Positions 15,238-21,806 of a stretch of 21,806 bases of DNA are shown piece after piece; positions within the stretch are counted from its first letter, which is position 1, and each line of letters starts with the position of its first letter. The notes below the pieces were generated by a model, which made no database searches, was not told the origin of the DNA, and saw only the letters and a list, made by a program, of their open reading frames with translations. The DNA is taken from contig USLH01000017.1 in NCBI GenBank assembly GCA_900555435.1, forward strand, positions 1 through 21,806, given 5' to 3'. Position numbers and translations under genes: made by a program. The DNA comes from an uncultured Oscillospiraceae bacterium (GTDB lineage: Bacteria > Bacillota > Clostridia > Oscillospirales > Ruminococcaceae).

Positions 15238-15669
15238 TCACTCTTTTCGGAAGCAGACGATGCGGTTTGCTTCCGAAAAATCCAAAGCTTTGTGGAAGCG
15301 GCTGCTCGCCTTGTTTAAAAGCTCGCAGTCACTGGCAAATTCGGTGCAGCTCTTTTCTTTTGCCCAGCTTTCGCACCGGACAAGGAGGGCGGCGGCGATC
15401 CCTTTCCCCCGGACGGCTTCTTCCGTAAAGATCCCTTCCGGATATCCCGCCGGGGAGGAATCCGTCCCTTCCACATAGTCGTGCCGCAGCTGGCACTGGG
15501 CAAACCCTACAGGCTGCCCGTCCTCTTCCGCCAGGAAAAAGGCGGCGCCCGTCAGCAAGAGCAGCCCGCTTATCTCGGCAGAAAGTTCCTCTTCCGAATG
15601 GTTCCCCCACAGCTTAGCCGCCAGCTTTGCAAGGGAAGCCCGATCGGCCTCCGCCGCTTTTCGGATCAC
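15238..15669 (-). CDS. AAC(6')-like aminoglycoside N-acetyltransferase (GNAT)
   Basis: 143-residue GNAT acetyltransferase resembling the short AAC(6')-I enzymes, which acetylate the 6'-amine of aminoglycosides with acetyl-CoA. Shared features are the region LRHDYVEGTDSSP...EGIF (61-81), the acetyl-CoA loop R87-G-K-G-I-A92, SWAKEKSCTEFASD (101-114) and then Leu118-Asn119, His126 and NRIVCFRKE at the end, all in the order seen in AAC(6')-Ih type proteins; length also fits (about 145). The start is a GTG at 15669 with GAAGGAC upstream. It is the last gene of the glgB operon, 13 bp after rluA. It may be a chromosomal housekeeping GNAT of the AAC(6') clade; resistance is not proven. Confidence 0.82.
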   Translation of the reverse strand: MIRKAAEADRASLAKLAAKLWGNHSEEELSAEISGLLLLTGAAFFLAEEDGQPVGFAQCQLRHDYVEGTDSSPAGYPEGIFTEEAVRGKGIAAALLVRCESWAKEKSCTEFASDCELLNKASSRFHKALDFSEANRIVCFRKE

Positions 15670-15682
15670 AGACGTCCTTCGC

Positions 15683-16567
15683 TCACTTTAAAAAGTCCGC
15701 AAATTTCTGAGGCGGCTCTGCAATCAGATCCAGCCGCTTTCCCGTAAAGGGGTGGGTGAGCTCCAGCTTCCACGCATGGAGCCCCAGCCGCTTCAAGGGA
15801 TCCCGTTTGGCGCCGTACTTTTTGTCCCCGGTCACCGGATGCCCCAGTTCACTTAACTGCACCCGGATCTGGTTCTTCCGTCCAGTCTCCAGCCACACCC
15901 GGAGGTAGGAGTAATCCCCGTTGCTCCGCAGCAGCTGGTAGTTGGTTACGGCCTCTTTCCCGTCGCCCTCCCGGCGGCTGAGATAGACGATGTGGGTGCT
16001 GGTCTCCTTGAGCCAGCCCACCAGCCGGCCCGCCGGCTCCTCCATCCTTCCCTCCGCAATGGCGTAGTAGCCCCGGTACAGGGCCAGCTTGTCCCAGTTG
16101 TCCTGCAAGGCGGCCTTCATCTCCGGGTCCTTGGCGAAAACCACCACTCCCGAGGTATCCCGATCCAGCCGGTGGACGACGAAGATCCGGTTTTCCGGGT
16201 TCTTCCGTCGGACATAGGCGGTCATCTGCCGGTAGGCGGTGTCCTCCGGCTCTTTGGAACCGGTGCTGATGGTTAAAAGCCCGGCGGGCTTATCAATGAC
16301 CAGAAGCTCCCGATCCTCATAAAGGATCGGCGGATGGGACGCCGCCAGCGCATTGGCAGGCGGCTCCGGGACGTAAGCGCCGATGGTCACCGTCTGCCCC
16401 GGCTTCAGGGGAGCGTTATATTTGGTGGTGGCCTTTCCGTCAACGGAAACGAGCCCGTGCTCCAGAATGGACTTGACCTTTCCGGCGGGCTTCCCCGCCA
16501 GCTTTTCCCGCAGGAAGGGGAGGAGGGTGGAGGGGCTCTCCACTTGGAAATTCTGCTGCTGTTTCAT
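15683..16567 (-). CDS. RluA-family pseudouridine synthase
   Basis: 294-residue enzyme isomerising specific uridines in rRNA or tRNA to pseudouridine. An N-terminal S4-like RNA-binding region (about 12-65, with VKSILEHGLVSVDGK) precedes the catalytic domain. The catalytic Asp135 lies in VVHRLDRDTSG (130-140), and YEDRELLVIDKPAGLL (83-98) and GRKNQIRVQLSELGHPVTGDKKYG are family motifs. The target site is not predictable. The ribosome site is AAAGGATC. It is the third gene of the minus-strand operon, 27 bp after the GNAT gene and 13 bp before the AAC(6')-like gene. Confidence 0.95.
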   Translation of the reverse strand: MKQQQNFQVESPSTLLPFLREKLAGKPAGKVKSILEHGLVSVDGKATTKYNAPLKPGQTVTIGAYVPEPPANALAASHPPILYEDRELLVIDKPAGLLTISTGSKEPEDTAYRQMTAYVRRKNPENRIFVVHRLDRDTSGVVVFAKDPEMKAALQDNWDKLALYRGYYAIAEGRMEEPAGRLVGWLKETSTHIVYLSRREGDGKEAVTNYQLLRSNGDYSYLRVWLETGRKNQIRVQLSELGHPVTGDKKYGAKRDPLKRLGLHAWKLELTHPFTGKRLDLIAEPPQKFADFLK

Positions 16568-16594
16568 AAGGATCCTTTCATTTGAAGCGTTTTT

Positions 16595-16999
16595 TCAGCG
16601 GTAATAGCCTGTCATCCCGCCCTCTTCCAGCTTTTTCATGCCGAAGGAGCGGTAGAACCGGTTGGCGGTGGGGTCGGAAGCGTCGGTGTTCACCTGGAAC
16701 ATCCGCACGCTGCACCATTTATCCCAGACGGTGCGGAACAGGGCGTGGCCGATGCCCTGACGGCGGTACTCTTCCCGGACGATCAGATCCTGCACCAGTA
16801 AAACGTGCTCCCCGTCGCCGACGCAGCGGACAAATCCCGCCAGCACCGGCCCGTCAAAAGCGCCAAGAAGAAAAAGAGAGCGGTCAAAGGCCCGTTTTAA
16901 TTTTTCGCTGTCGTTTAAATAGGCGGTCCATCCCGCCTGGCTGTAAATTTCCTTGATCTCCCCCAGAAAAGCGGAGGAGATCTCCCGATAGGTGATCAT
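16595..16999 (-). CDS. GNAT-family N-acetyltransferase
   Basis: 134-residue acetyl-CoA-dependent acetyltransferase with unknown substrate. The acetyl-CoA pyrophosphate loop is R79-R-Q-G-I-G84 in VREEYRRQGIGHAL. The C-terminal part has the usual NRFYRSFGMKKLEE. The start at 16999 has AAAGGAG upstream; the frame stays open to 17125 inside glgB, but that extension is basic, low in structure and lacks a ribosome site. It lies 11 bp downstream of glgB and is co-transcribed. Many proteins of this type acetylate amines or protein N-termini; the choice cannot be made here. Confidence 0.92.
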   Translation of the reverse strand: MITYREISSAFLGEIKEIYSQAGWTAYLNDSEKLKRAFDRSLFLLGAFDGPVLAGFVRCVGDGEHVLLVQDLIVREEYRRQGIGHALFRTVWDKWCSVRMFQVNTDASDPTANRFYRSFGMKKLEEGGMTGYYR

Positions 17000-17010
17000 A
17001 GCGGCTCCTT

Positions 17011-19008
17011 TCAGAAAACGATGGCGGAGCGGGGCGAGAGGACGACCTCCACAAAGCTGCCCAATACGCCCTTCCGGACGGTCAGCGTTTCCGGCCCATC
17101 GGGAAGACGGCCGCCGTAGCGGCACCGTTCCGTATTCATCCGCACCGGGCAGAGCACTCCGTCTTCCGCCGCCAGAGCCAGCTTCTGCTCCTTGAAGGGA
17201 TGGAAGTTGAAGGCAAACGTCCGCCCGCCCTTTTCAAAGACCAAGGTCTTTGCGTCGTGGTTGATGAACTGCAGCCGGGCCTCCGGATGCTCCTTGATGT
17301 TCACTTCTTTTAAAAGTGCCACCATATCCTCGTCGAACCAGAGTAAATTCCGGTAGCGGAGATACCCGTTTTCCGCAAGGCTCCATTGCCGCCGGGCATA
17401 TTGGTAGCTCCAGCCGTTGCCCTCCCTCGGGAAGTCGATCCACTCCGGGTGGCCGAACTCGTTGCCCATAAAGTTTAAGTATCCTTCGCCCCCCAGCGCA
17501 CCGGTAACCAGTCGGATCAGCTTGTGATAAGCCATGGCACGGTCGATGACGGGACTTTGGGAGGCATTGTCCATGTGCCAGTACATTTCCTTATCCGCCA
17601 GCCGGAACATGATCGTCTTGTCTCCCACCAGCGCCTGATCGTGGGATTCGCAGTAGCCGATGTTTTTCTCTCCGGGGCGGCGGGTGGTGAGCTGATACCA
17701 CATCTGCCCCAGGTCCCAGTCCTCGTCCCGCTTCTCCGTCAGGGTCTTGATCCAGAAATCCGGCTCTCCCATGGCAAGGCGGTAGTCAAAGCCTAAGCCC
17801 CCGTCCTTTACCGGCAGCGCCATTCCCGGCATCCCGCTCATGTCCTCGGCAATGGTGACGGCACCGGGCTTCACCTCCCGGATCAGATCGTTTGCCAGCT
17901 GTAGGTAGGTGACCGCTTCGGTGTCGGTGTCCATGGTGAAGTATTTTCCGTAGGAATCGAAGGCAACCCCCAGCCCGTGATGGTGGTAAAGCATGGAGGT
18001 GACCCCGTCGAACCGGAACCCGTCAAAGTGGTATTCCGTCAACCAGTATTTTAAATTGGACAGCAGGAAGTGCAAAACCTCCGTCTTCCCGTAGTTGAAG
18101 AGCTTGGTGCCCCACGCCGGGTGATCCCCGGAGGGGCCTTCGTGAAAGAATTGGTACTCCGTTCCGTCGAAGCAGTTGATCCCTTCCATGGTATTCCGGG
18201 AAGCGTGGGAGTGGACTAGGTCCAGAAACACGGCGATGCCCATGGAGTGGGCGGTGTCGATGAGCTCTTTTAACTCCTCCGGCGTGCCGAATCGGGAGGA
18301 TGCGGCGAAGAAGTTGGTCACCTGATAGCCGAAGGAAGCGTAGTAGGGGTGCTCCATGATCGCCATCAGCTGCACGGCATTATATCCCTCTTCCCGGATC
18401 CGGGGCAGGACGGTTTCGGCAAACTCCCGATAGGTGCCGATTCTTGGCTTTTCCGTTGCCATGCCGATGTGAGCCTCATAGATGAAAAGCGGCTGCTCCG
18501 CAGGGAGAGCAAAGTCCCCGTCCGACCAGACGAAGGGCGTTTCCGGTTCCCACACCTGACCGGTGCAGGAGCCGTCGGGGAACTGATGGATCCGGTGGAT
18601 GTAAAGGGGGATCCGGTCGAAGCTCTCGCCGTTGTGCGTGACCCGGACCTTGATGTGAGAGCCGTGGGGAATGGTCTTTGTCCCCCGGACAAAGACCTCC
18701 CAATTGCCGTTTTTCAGCTTCTTCATGGGATTTTTGGAGGGATCCCAGCCGTTGAAGTCTCCGATCAGGGACATTTTTTCCGCCGCCGGTGCCCACTCCC
18801 GGTAGTACCAGCCGTTTCGCCCCTTGTGGAGGCCGTAATAAAGGCTGCCGTTTGCAAAATCGGAAAGGCTGCCATTTGTGGTGAGCTTTTTCTTCGCTTC
18901 CTCGTAAAGCCGCATCCGCAGCTTCAGGTCAGAGCGGTAGGGTGAGAGCTCCGGATCCAGAGCGAGAATTCTGAGCTTCGGATCCGCAGGCTTTTTGCGG
19001 GTCGCCAT
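17011..19008 (-). CDS. glgB: 1,4-alpha-glucan branching enzyme, eukaryote-like type
   Basis: 665-residue GH13 enzyme that makes alpha-1,6 branches in glycogen. A CBM48-like domain (about 62-155) is followed by the (beta/alpha)8 catalytic domain and a C-terminal beta domain. The catalytic residues are Asp334 (DGFRFDGV), Glu388 (TIAEDMSGMP) and Asp457 (ESHDQAL). The sequence follows the animal/fungal/plant branching-enzyme pattern (GH13_8) and not classical bacterial GlgB: VTNFFAASSRFGTPEELK, DLVHSHASRN, TSMLYHHHG, SGMPG, MGNEFGHPEWIDFPREGN. Such enzymes are known from a minority of bacteria. No other glycogen gene is in the window. It is the first gene of the minus operon, with a strong promoter and an inverted repeat in its leader. 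Confidence 0.95.
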   Translation of the reverse strand: MATRKKPADPKLRILALDPELSPYRSDLKLRMRLYEEAKKKLTTNGSLSDFANGSLYYGLHKGRNGWYYREWAPAAEKMSLIGDFNGWDPSKNPMKKLKNGNWEVFVRGTKTIPHGSHIKVRVTHNGESFDRIPLYIHRIHQFPDGSCTGQVWEPETPFVWSDGDFALPAEQPLFIYEAHIGMATEKPRIGTYREFAETVLPRIREEGYNAVQLMAIMEHPYYASFGYQVTNFFAASSRFGTPEELKELIDTAHSMGIAVFLDLVHSHASRNTMEGINCFDGTEYQFFHEGPSGDHPAWGTKLFNYGKTEVLHFLLSNLKYWLTEYHFDGFRFDGVTSMLYHHHGLGVAFDSYGKYFTMDTDTEAVTYLQLANDLIREVKPGAVTIAEDMSGMPGMALPVKDGGLGFDYRLAMGEPDFWIKTLTEKRDEDWDLGQMWYQLTTRRPGEKNIGYCESHDQALVGDKTIMFRLADKEMYWHMDNASQSPVIDRAMAYHKLIRLVTGALGGEGYLNFMGNEFGHPEWIDFPREGNGWSYQYARRQWSLAENGYLRYRNLLWFDEDMVALLKEVNIKEHPEARLQFINHDAKTLVFEKGGRTFAFNFHPFKEQKLALAAEDGVLCPVRMNTERCRYGGRLPDGPETLTVRKGVLGSFVEVVLSPRSAIVF

Positions 19009-19029
19009 AGGGGACGCACTCCCTTCCCA

Positions 19030-19048
19030 AAGGTAAAATCGTTACCTT
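19030..19048 (-). promoter_or_regulatory. Perfect inverted repeat in the glgB leader, probable operator
   Basis: AAGGTAA-N5-TTACCTT forms a perfect 7-bp inverted repeat centred about 12 bp downstream of the -10 box and 30 bp upstream of the ATG. It covers the early transcribed region, where a repressor would block transcription. It is too short-stemmed and lacks a T-run, so it is not a terminator. The regulator is unknown. Confidence 0.65.
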
Positions 19049-19049
19049 C

Positions 19050-19078
19050 ATTGTACCGTTTTCCGCCGGGCTTGTCAA
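19050..19078 (-). promoter_or_regulatory. Promoter of the glgB operon
   Basis: On the minus strand, TTGACA (19078-19073) and TACAAT (19055-19050) are separated by 17 bp; both boxes are near consensus. They drive glgB, GNAT, rluA and the AAC(6')-like gene. Confidence 0.88.
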
Positions 19079-19088
19079 CGAGGAGGGC

Positions 19089-19117
19089 TTGCGGCCGGGA
19101 AAAAGAAATGCTATGAT
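19089..19117 (+). promoter_or_regulatory. Promoter of the Nif11-like small gene
   Basis: TTGCGG (19089-19094) and TATGAT (19112-19117) have a 17-bp spacer. It is divergent from the glgB promoter, with the two -35 boxes only 10 bp apart, so one regulator could affect both. Confidence 0.65.
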
Positions 19118-19140
19118 AAGAAAAAGAAAGGACGATGGGT

Positions 19141-19419
19141 ATGAACGAAACACTGGCAAGGCTTTTGGATGCCGCAAGGGAAGACAGCCTCCTGCGGGAG
19201 GAACTGCTGGCTTCGGAGAAGGCGAAAGATCCGATGTCCGCTTTCTGTAAAGCCGCCCAGGAAGCGGGCTTCCCCGTGACGGTAGGGGAGCTGTTCGCTA
19301 TGGGGCAGGAGTACACGGATAACCTTTTAAAAAGCGTCAACGGAGGTGCGGAATACCCTATGGAGGGCTGGGATGACACCTACGAGCTCTTTTTGGCGGC
19401 GCTGAAATTAAAAGTTTAA
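19141..19419 (+). CDS. Small Nif11-like acidic protein with a Gly-Gly motif
   Basis: 92-residue protein of unknown role. Its N-terminal half is helical and acidic (LARLLDAAREDSLLREEL), and the middle (DPMSAFCKAAQEAGFPVTVGELFAMG) has the pattern of Nif11-domain leaders. NGG at about 67-69 resembles the double-Gly cleavage site of peptide leaders and is followed by a 23-residue aromatic tail with no Cys. No RiPP-modifying enzyme or transporter lies nearby, so precursor function is doubtful; a stand-alone regulatory or binding protein is as likely. The start at 19141 has AAAGGA about 8 bp upstream; the ATG at 19135 is too close to it. It is divergent from glgB. Confidence 0.75.
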   Translation: MNETLARLLDAAREDSLLREELLASEKAKDPMSAFCKAAQEAGFPVTVGELFAMGQEYTDNLLKSVNGGAEYPMEGWDDTYELFLAALKLKV

Positions 19420-19475
19420 AAGTTGGACGATTCCGAAAAAAATCCGGCTTATCTTTTGCGTTTCTTTTGGAGTCG

Positions 19476-19504
19476 TTGACTTGAAGGACGGAATGGAGTA
19501 AGGT
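19476..19504 (+). promoter_or_regulatory. Possible promoter of the nagB-like gene
   Basis: TTGACT (19476-19481) and TAAGGT (19499-19504) are 17 bp apart. The -35 is good and the -10 is weak, as for a regulated promoter. It lies 37 bp upstream of the start codon. Confidence 0.55.
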
Positions 19505-19540
19505 AAAGACAGAAAATCCATCTTTGAAGGAGGAGCTTTT

Positions 19541-20296
19541 ATGAAAACCTTTCAAAAAGATTTCCTGACGGTCTGCTGTTACGATTCCCGTGCTGAAATG
19601 GGCCGGGCGGCAGCCGCAGATGTTGCCGCAAAGATCCGGGAACTGCTGGCAGAAAAGGAGACCATCCGCATGATCTTCGCCGCTGCCCCTTCCCAGAATG
19701 AGTTCTTAGCCGCCCTTGCCTCCGACCCCACCGTGGACTTTACGAAGATCGACGCCTTCCACATGGACGAGTACATCGGTCTTCCCGCCGATGCCCCCCA
19801 GGGCTTCGGAAACTTCCTGCGGGATCGGCTTTTTAACTTGGCGCCCTTCCGCAGCGTGACGTATTTAAACGGCCTGGCCGCTGATCCGGAGGAGGAGTGC
19901 CGCCGGTACGGCGAGCTTTTGAAGGGCGGCGTGGACATCGTCTGCATGGGCATCGGCGAAAACGGTCACATTGCCTTCAACGACCCCGCCTTCGCCGAAT
20001 TCGACGACAAAAAGACCGTGAAGATCGTGGAGCTGGATCCCGTCTGCCGGATGCAGCAGGTTCACGACGGCTGCTTTGCTTCTTTGGATCAGGTCCCCAC
20101 CCACGCTCTGACCCTGACCATCCCCACCTTGACCCGGGTCGGCGTCATCTTCTGCATGGTTCCTGCCGCTTCCAAGGCGAACGCCGTGAAAGCCTGCGTG
20201 GAAGGTCCAGTCACGGAAGCCTGTCCCGCCTCTATCCTCCGCACCTGCCCGGGTGCAAAGCTCTATCTTGACCCGGACAGTGCATCTTTGCTCTGA
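19541..20296 (+). CDS. NagB-family sugar-phosphate deaminase/isomerase, divergent
   Basis: 251-residue protein of the glucosamine-6-phosphate deaminase/6-phosphogluconolactonase superfamily. Core motifs are FHMDEYIGL (73-81) with Asp76, and GIGENGHIAFNDP (137-149) with His143. Two differences from E. coli NagB stand out: the phosphate loop GSTP is replaced by AAPSQNEF (48-55), and the catalytic Glu of FNEP is Asp148. Activity on glucosamine-6-phosphate is therefore uncertain; a related amino-sugar or keto-sugar phosphate is possible. AAGGAGGAG precedes the start. It is followed 15 bp later by the truncated Gfo/Idh gene. It may belong to the same pathway as the 10.3-15.2 kb operon. Confidence 0.87.
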   Translation: MKTFQKDFLTVCCYDSRAEMGRAAAADVAAKIRELLAEKETIRMIFAAAPSQNEFLAALASDPTVDFTKIDAFHMDEYIGLPADAPQGFGNFLRDRLFNLAPFRSVTYLNGLAADPEEECRRYGELLKGGVDIVCMGIGENGHIAFNDPAFAEFDDKKTVKIVELDPVCRMQQVHDGCFASLDQVPTHALTLTIPTLTRVGVIFCMVPAASKANAVKACVEGPVTEACPASILRTCPGAKLYLDPDSASLL

Positions 20297-20311
20297 TTGA
20301 AAGGAGAAATT

Positions 20312-20716
20312 ATGATCCGCATCGGAATCATCGGAACGGAAAACAGTCACGCTATGGCCTTTGCCCAAGCCATCAACCTTCCCGATGAAAACGGGAAAAT
20401 GCGCTTCCCGGACGTCCGTGTCGTGGGCGTCTACGGCCCGGATCTGGAATCGGCTCGGCAGATCATCAACGAGACCGGCGTGGACTTTCTGGCGGAAAAG
20501 CCGGAAGATTTCTTCGGCAAAGTGGACGCCATGATCGTCACTTGCCGGAAAGGCTCCCTCCACGCTCAGTACGCAAAGCCCTTTTTAGAAGCAGGGCTTC
20601 CCATGTTTATCGATAAGCCCTTCACCGTCGACCTTGCGGAAGCAAAAGAGCTGGCGAAGATTTCGGAGGAGAAGGGGGCTGCCCTCTGCGGCGGCTCCGG
20701 CTGCAAAGAAACATAA
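20312..20716 (+). pseudogene. Gfo/Idh/MocA-type dehydrogenase, 3'-truncated
   Basis: Only 134 residues remain of a family normally 330-380 long. The N-terminal Rossmann part is intact: RIGIIGTENSHA (3-14) for NAD(P), and the EKP-type motif as DKPF with Lys102. Homology should run on after GGSGCK (about 20,704), but the frame meets GAA ACA TAA and stops; nothing downstream on this strand restores the C-terminal substrate domain. The start at 20312 follows AAAGGAG. The end coincides with the end of the converging MATE gene, so a rearrangement or a misassembled join is likely. If the loss is real, the protein is inactive. Confidence 0.85.
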
Positions 20717-21670
20717 ATAAAATGCATCTTTCATACCGCGGAAAATGCGGTCATGTTTTCCAGCACCGAGATTCTGTCCGCAGTAGGTGGCCATGGCTGT
20801 ACCGAGTGTCGGCATGGTCTGGGTGGCGATGTTGCTGACTTTGGAAGCAGCAGTAAAAGCAGCTACCACGCTGGAACCAAACACGTTGACGGCACTTTGC
20901 AGGATCATGGTTCCGATTGCTGTGATGGAATAGTTTAAAGCCATCGGAATTCCCACAGACAGCATCCGGCGGATCTCATGAAAATCACAGTAATAATCTT
21001 CGCGTGTGGTCCGCAGGATGTCATATTTGCGGAACATGACAATGAAACATAAAACTGCGGAAACCGCCTGCGAGATAACGGTGGCATAAGCGGCACCGGC
21101 AGTGCCGAGTTTTACCACAACAATAAGGAAGATGTCCAGAAAAATATTGAGACCGCTGGACAGGATCAAAAAATAAAGTGGTGTCCGGCTGTCACCGATC
21201 CCACGTAAAATACCGGATGCTACGTTATATGCCATGGTAGCAAAGATACCGGCAAAGATGACCCGGATGTACCGGTTTGCCAGTGTGAGGATATTTTCCG
21301 GAGTATTCAGCCACAGAAGCAGCTGGCGGGAAAACGCAACCGTAGGAACGGTCAGAATCATGGAAATTACAACCGTTAAAAGCAGTGAAAGTGCTACGCA
21401 ATGACGGAGAAGTTTCATGTCTTTGGCACCGAATGCATGGGATACCATGACACCGAATCCCTGAGCAATTCCGTTGGCGAAACCGAGAACCAGAAACATC
21501 AGGCAGCCCGTAGAACCAACGGCGGCCAGTGCATCCTCCCCAAGATACTGGCCTACGATCACGGTGTCTACCATGTTGTAGAACTGCTGGAACAGATTTC
21601 CAAGCAGAACCGGAAGGGAAAAAAGAAGAATGATCTTCATTGGATTTCCGATCGTCATGTCTTTTCTCAT
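20585..21670 (-). pseudogene. MATE-family multidrug efflux transporter, 3'-truncated
   Basis: The frame gives 361 residues, but only the first about 322-328 are MATE-like; the remainder (about 20,585-20,695) is antisense to the Gfo/Idh gene. Intact MATE proteins have about 450 residues and 12 helices, so the last three or so helices are lost. Recognisable parts are MTIGNPMKIILLFSLPVLLGNLFQQFYNMVDT (5-36), VGQYLGEDALAAVGST (39-54), GDSRTPLYF (159-167), MATYCGQNLGAGKHDRIFRGM (293-313). Transporters of this family export cationic drugs using Na+ or H+. AAAGGAG lies 8 bp before the ATG. Base composition is visibly lower in GC than in the rest of the window. Function is improbable unless the join is artefactual. 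Confidence 0.87.
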
Positions 21671-21716
21671 AGTAAAATCTCCTTTACCTCTTATTCATTT
21701 GTAATTGTAGTCAAAG

Positions 21717-21746
21717 AAAGAGACTAACAGTAAGGATAGTCTCTTT
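21717..21746 (-). terminator. Terminator after tRNA-Leu
   Basis: A perfect 10-bp stem AAAGAGACTA/TAGTCTCTTT (21717-21726 with 21737-21746) with a 10-nt loop; on the minus strand it is followed by CTTTG. It lies 4 bp past the tRNA 3' end and separates it from the MATE gene. Confidence 0.75.
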
Positions 21747-21749
21747 TCG

Positions 21750-21806
21750 TGCGGGCAACAGGACTTGAACCTGCACGGTCTCCCACTAGAACCTAAATCT
21801 AGCGCG
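21750..21806 (-). tRNA. tRNA-Leu (anticodon UAG), partial, 5' end beyond window
   Basis: On the minus strand the visible part contains the anticodon arm CTAGA-TTTAGGT-TCTAG with anticodon TAG (21795-21793), a long variable arm (GGGAGACC) as in leucine tRNAs, a T arm with GGTTCAAGTCC and the 3' acceptor strand TGCCCGC plus discriminator A at 21750. CCA is not encoded. About 30 nt of the 5' part, with the D arm, lie outside the window. Confidence 0.92.

Noticed and set aside
17011..17125. N-terminal extension of the GNAT protein into glgB (start at 17125)
   Set aside because: The extension is an out-of-frame copy of the glgB end, without a ribosome site; AAAGGAG directly supports the start at 16999.

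Overview
The window (21,806 bp) looks like chromosome from an anaerobic, low-GC-lineage Gram-positive bacterium of class Clostridia, but of moderately high GC content. The evidence is strong AAGGAGG ribosome sites, sigma-A type promoters with 17-bp spacers, lipoprotein signal peptides ending in a Cys, a NiaR/NiaX niacin module, and a DUF5685/J-protein cluster of clostridial type. I cannot name a genus. The last ~1.1 kb (from about 20,700) appears lower in GC by eye and joins the rest at a suspicious breakpoint.

Layout. 1-2674: three tandem cyclophilin-type genes, two of them lipoproteins, the first with its active site eroded. 2675-4737: GTP-type PEP carboxykinase behind a repeat-bearing leader with a good promoter, ended by an intrinsic terminator. 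4871-7011: a three-gene run (DUF5685 protein, J-domain protein with a Cys-rich tail, small membrane protein). 7061-8307: niaR and niaX with a putative NiaR operator over the niaX start site. 8309-10139: deoD purine nucleoside phosphorylase and an unknown two-TM protein. 10210-15236: a five-gene plus-strand operon (D-2-hydroxyacid dehydrogenase, M20 amidohydrolase, TetR regulator, SDR-type protein, DHDPS-like aldolase) with a palindrome over its promoter that may be the TetR operator. 15238-19078: a minus-strand operon read from the right (glgB of eukaryote-like type, GNAT, RluA pseudouridine synthase, AAC(6')-like acetyltransferase), converging on the previous operon at a shared bidirectional terminator. 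19089-20716: a small Nif11-like protein, a divergent NagB-family protein and the N-terminal 40% of a Gfo/Idh/MocA dehydrogenase. 20700-21806: a MATE transporter lacking its C-terminus, on the minus strand, then a partial tRNA-Leu(UAG).

How they fit. The 10.2-15.2 kb operon and the nagB-like/Gfo-Idh pair look like parts of one uncharacterised catabolic route for an N-acylated or amino-sugar-like compound: deacylation, redox steps, retro-aldol cleavage and sugar-phosphate isomerisation or deamination. This is inference from the families; no substrate can be read from the sequence. The most notable items are this pathway with its altered active sites, the DUF5685/J-protein/membrane operon, the AAC(6')-like enzyme, the eukaryote-like glgB with a perfect inverted repeat in its leader, and the breakpoint near 20,700 where two converging genes both lose their 3' ends.
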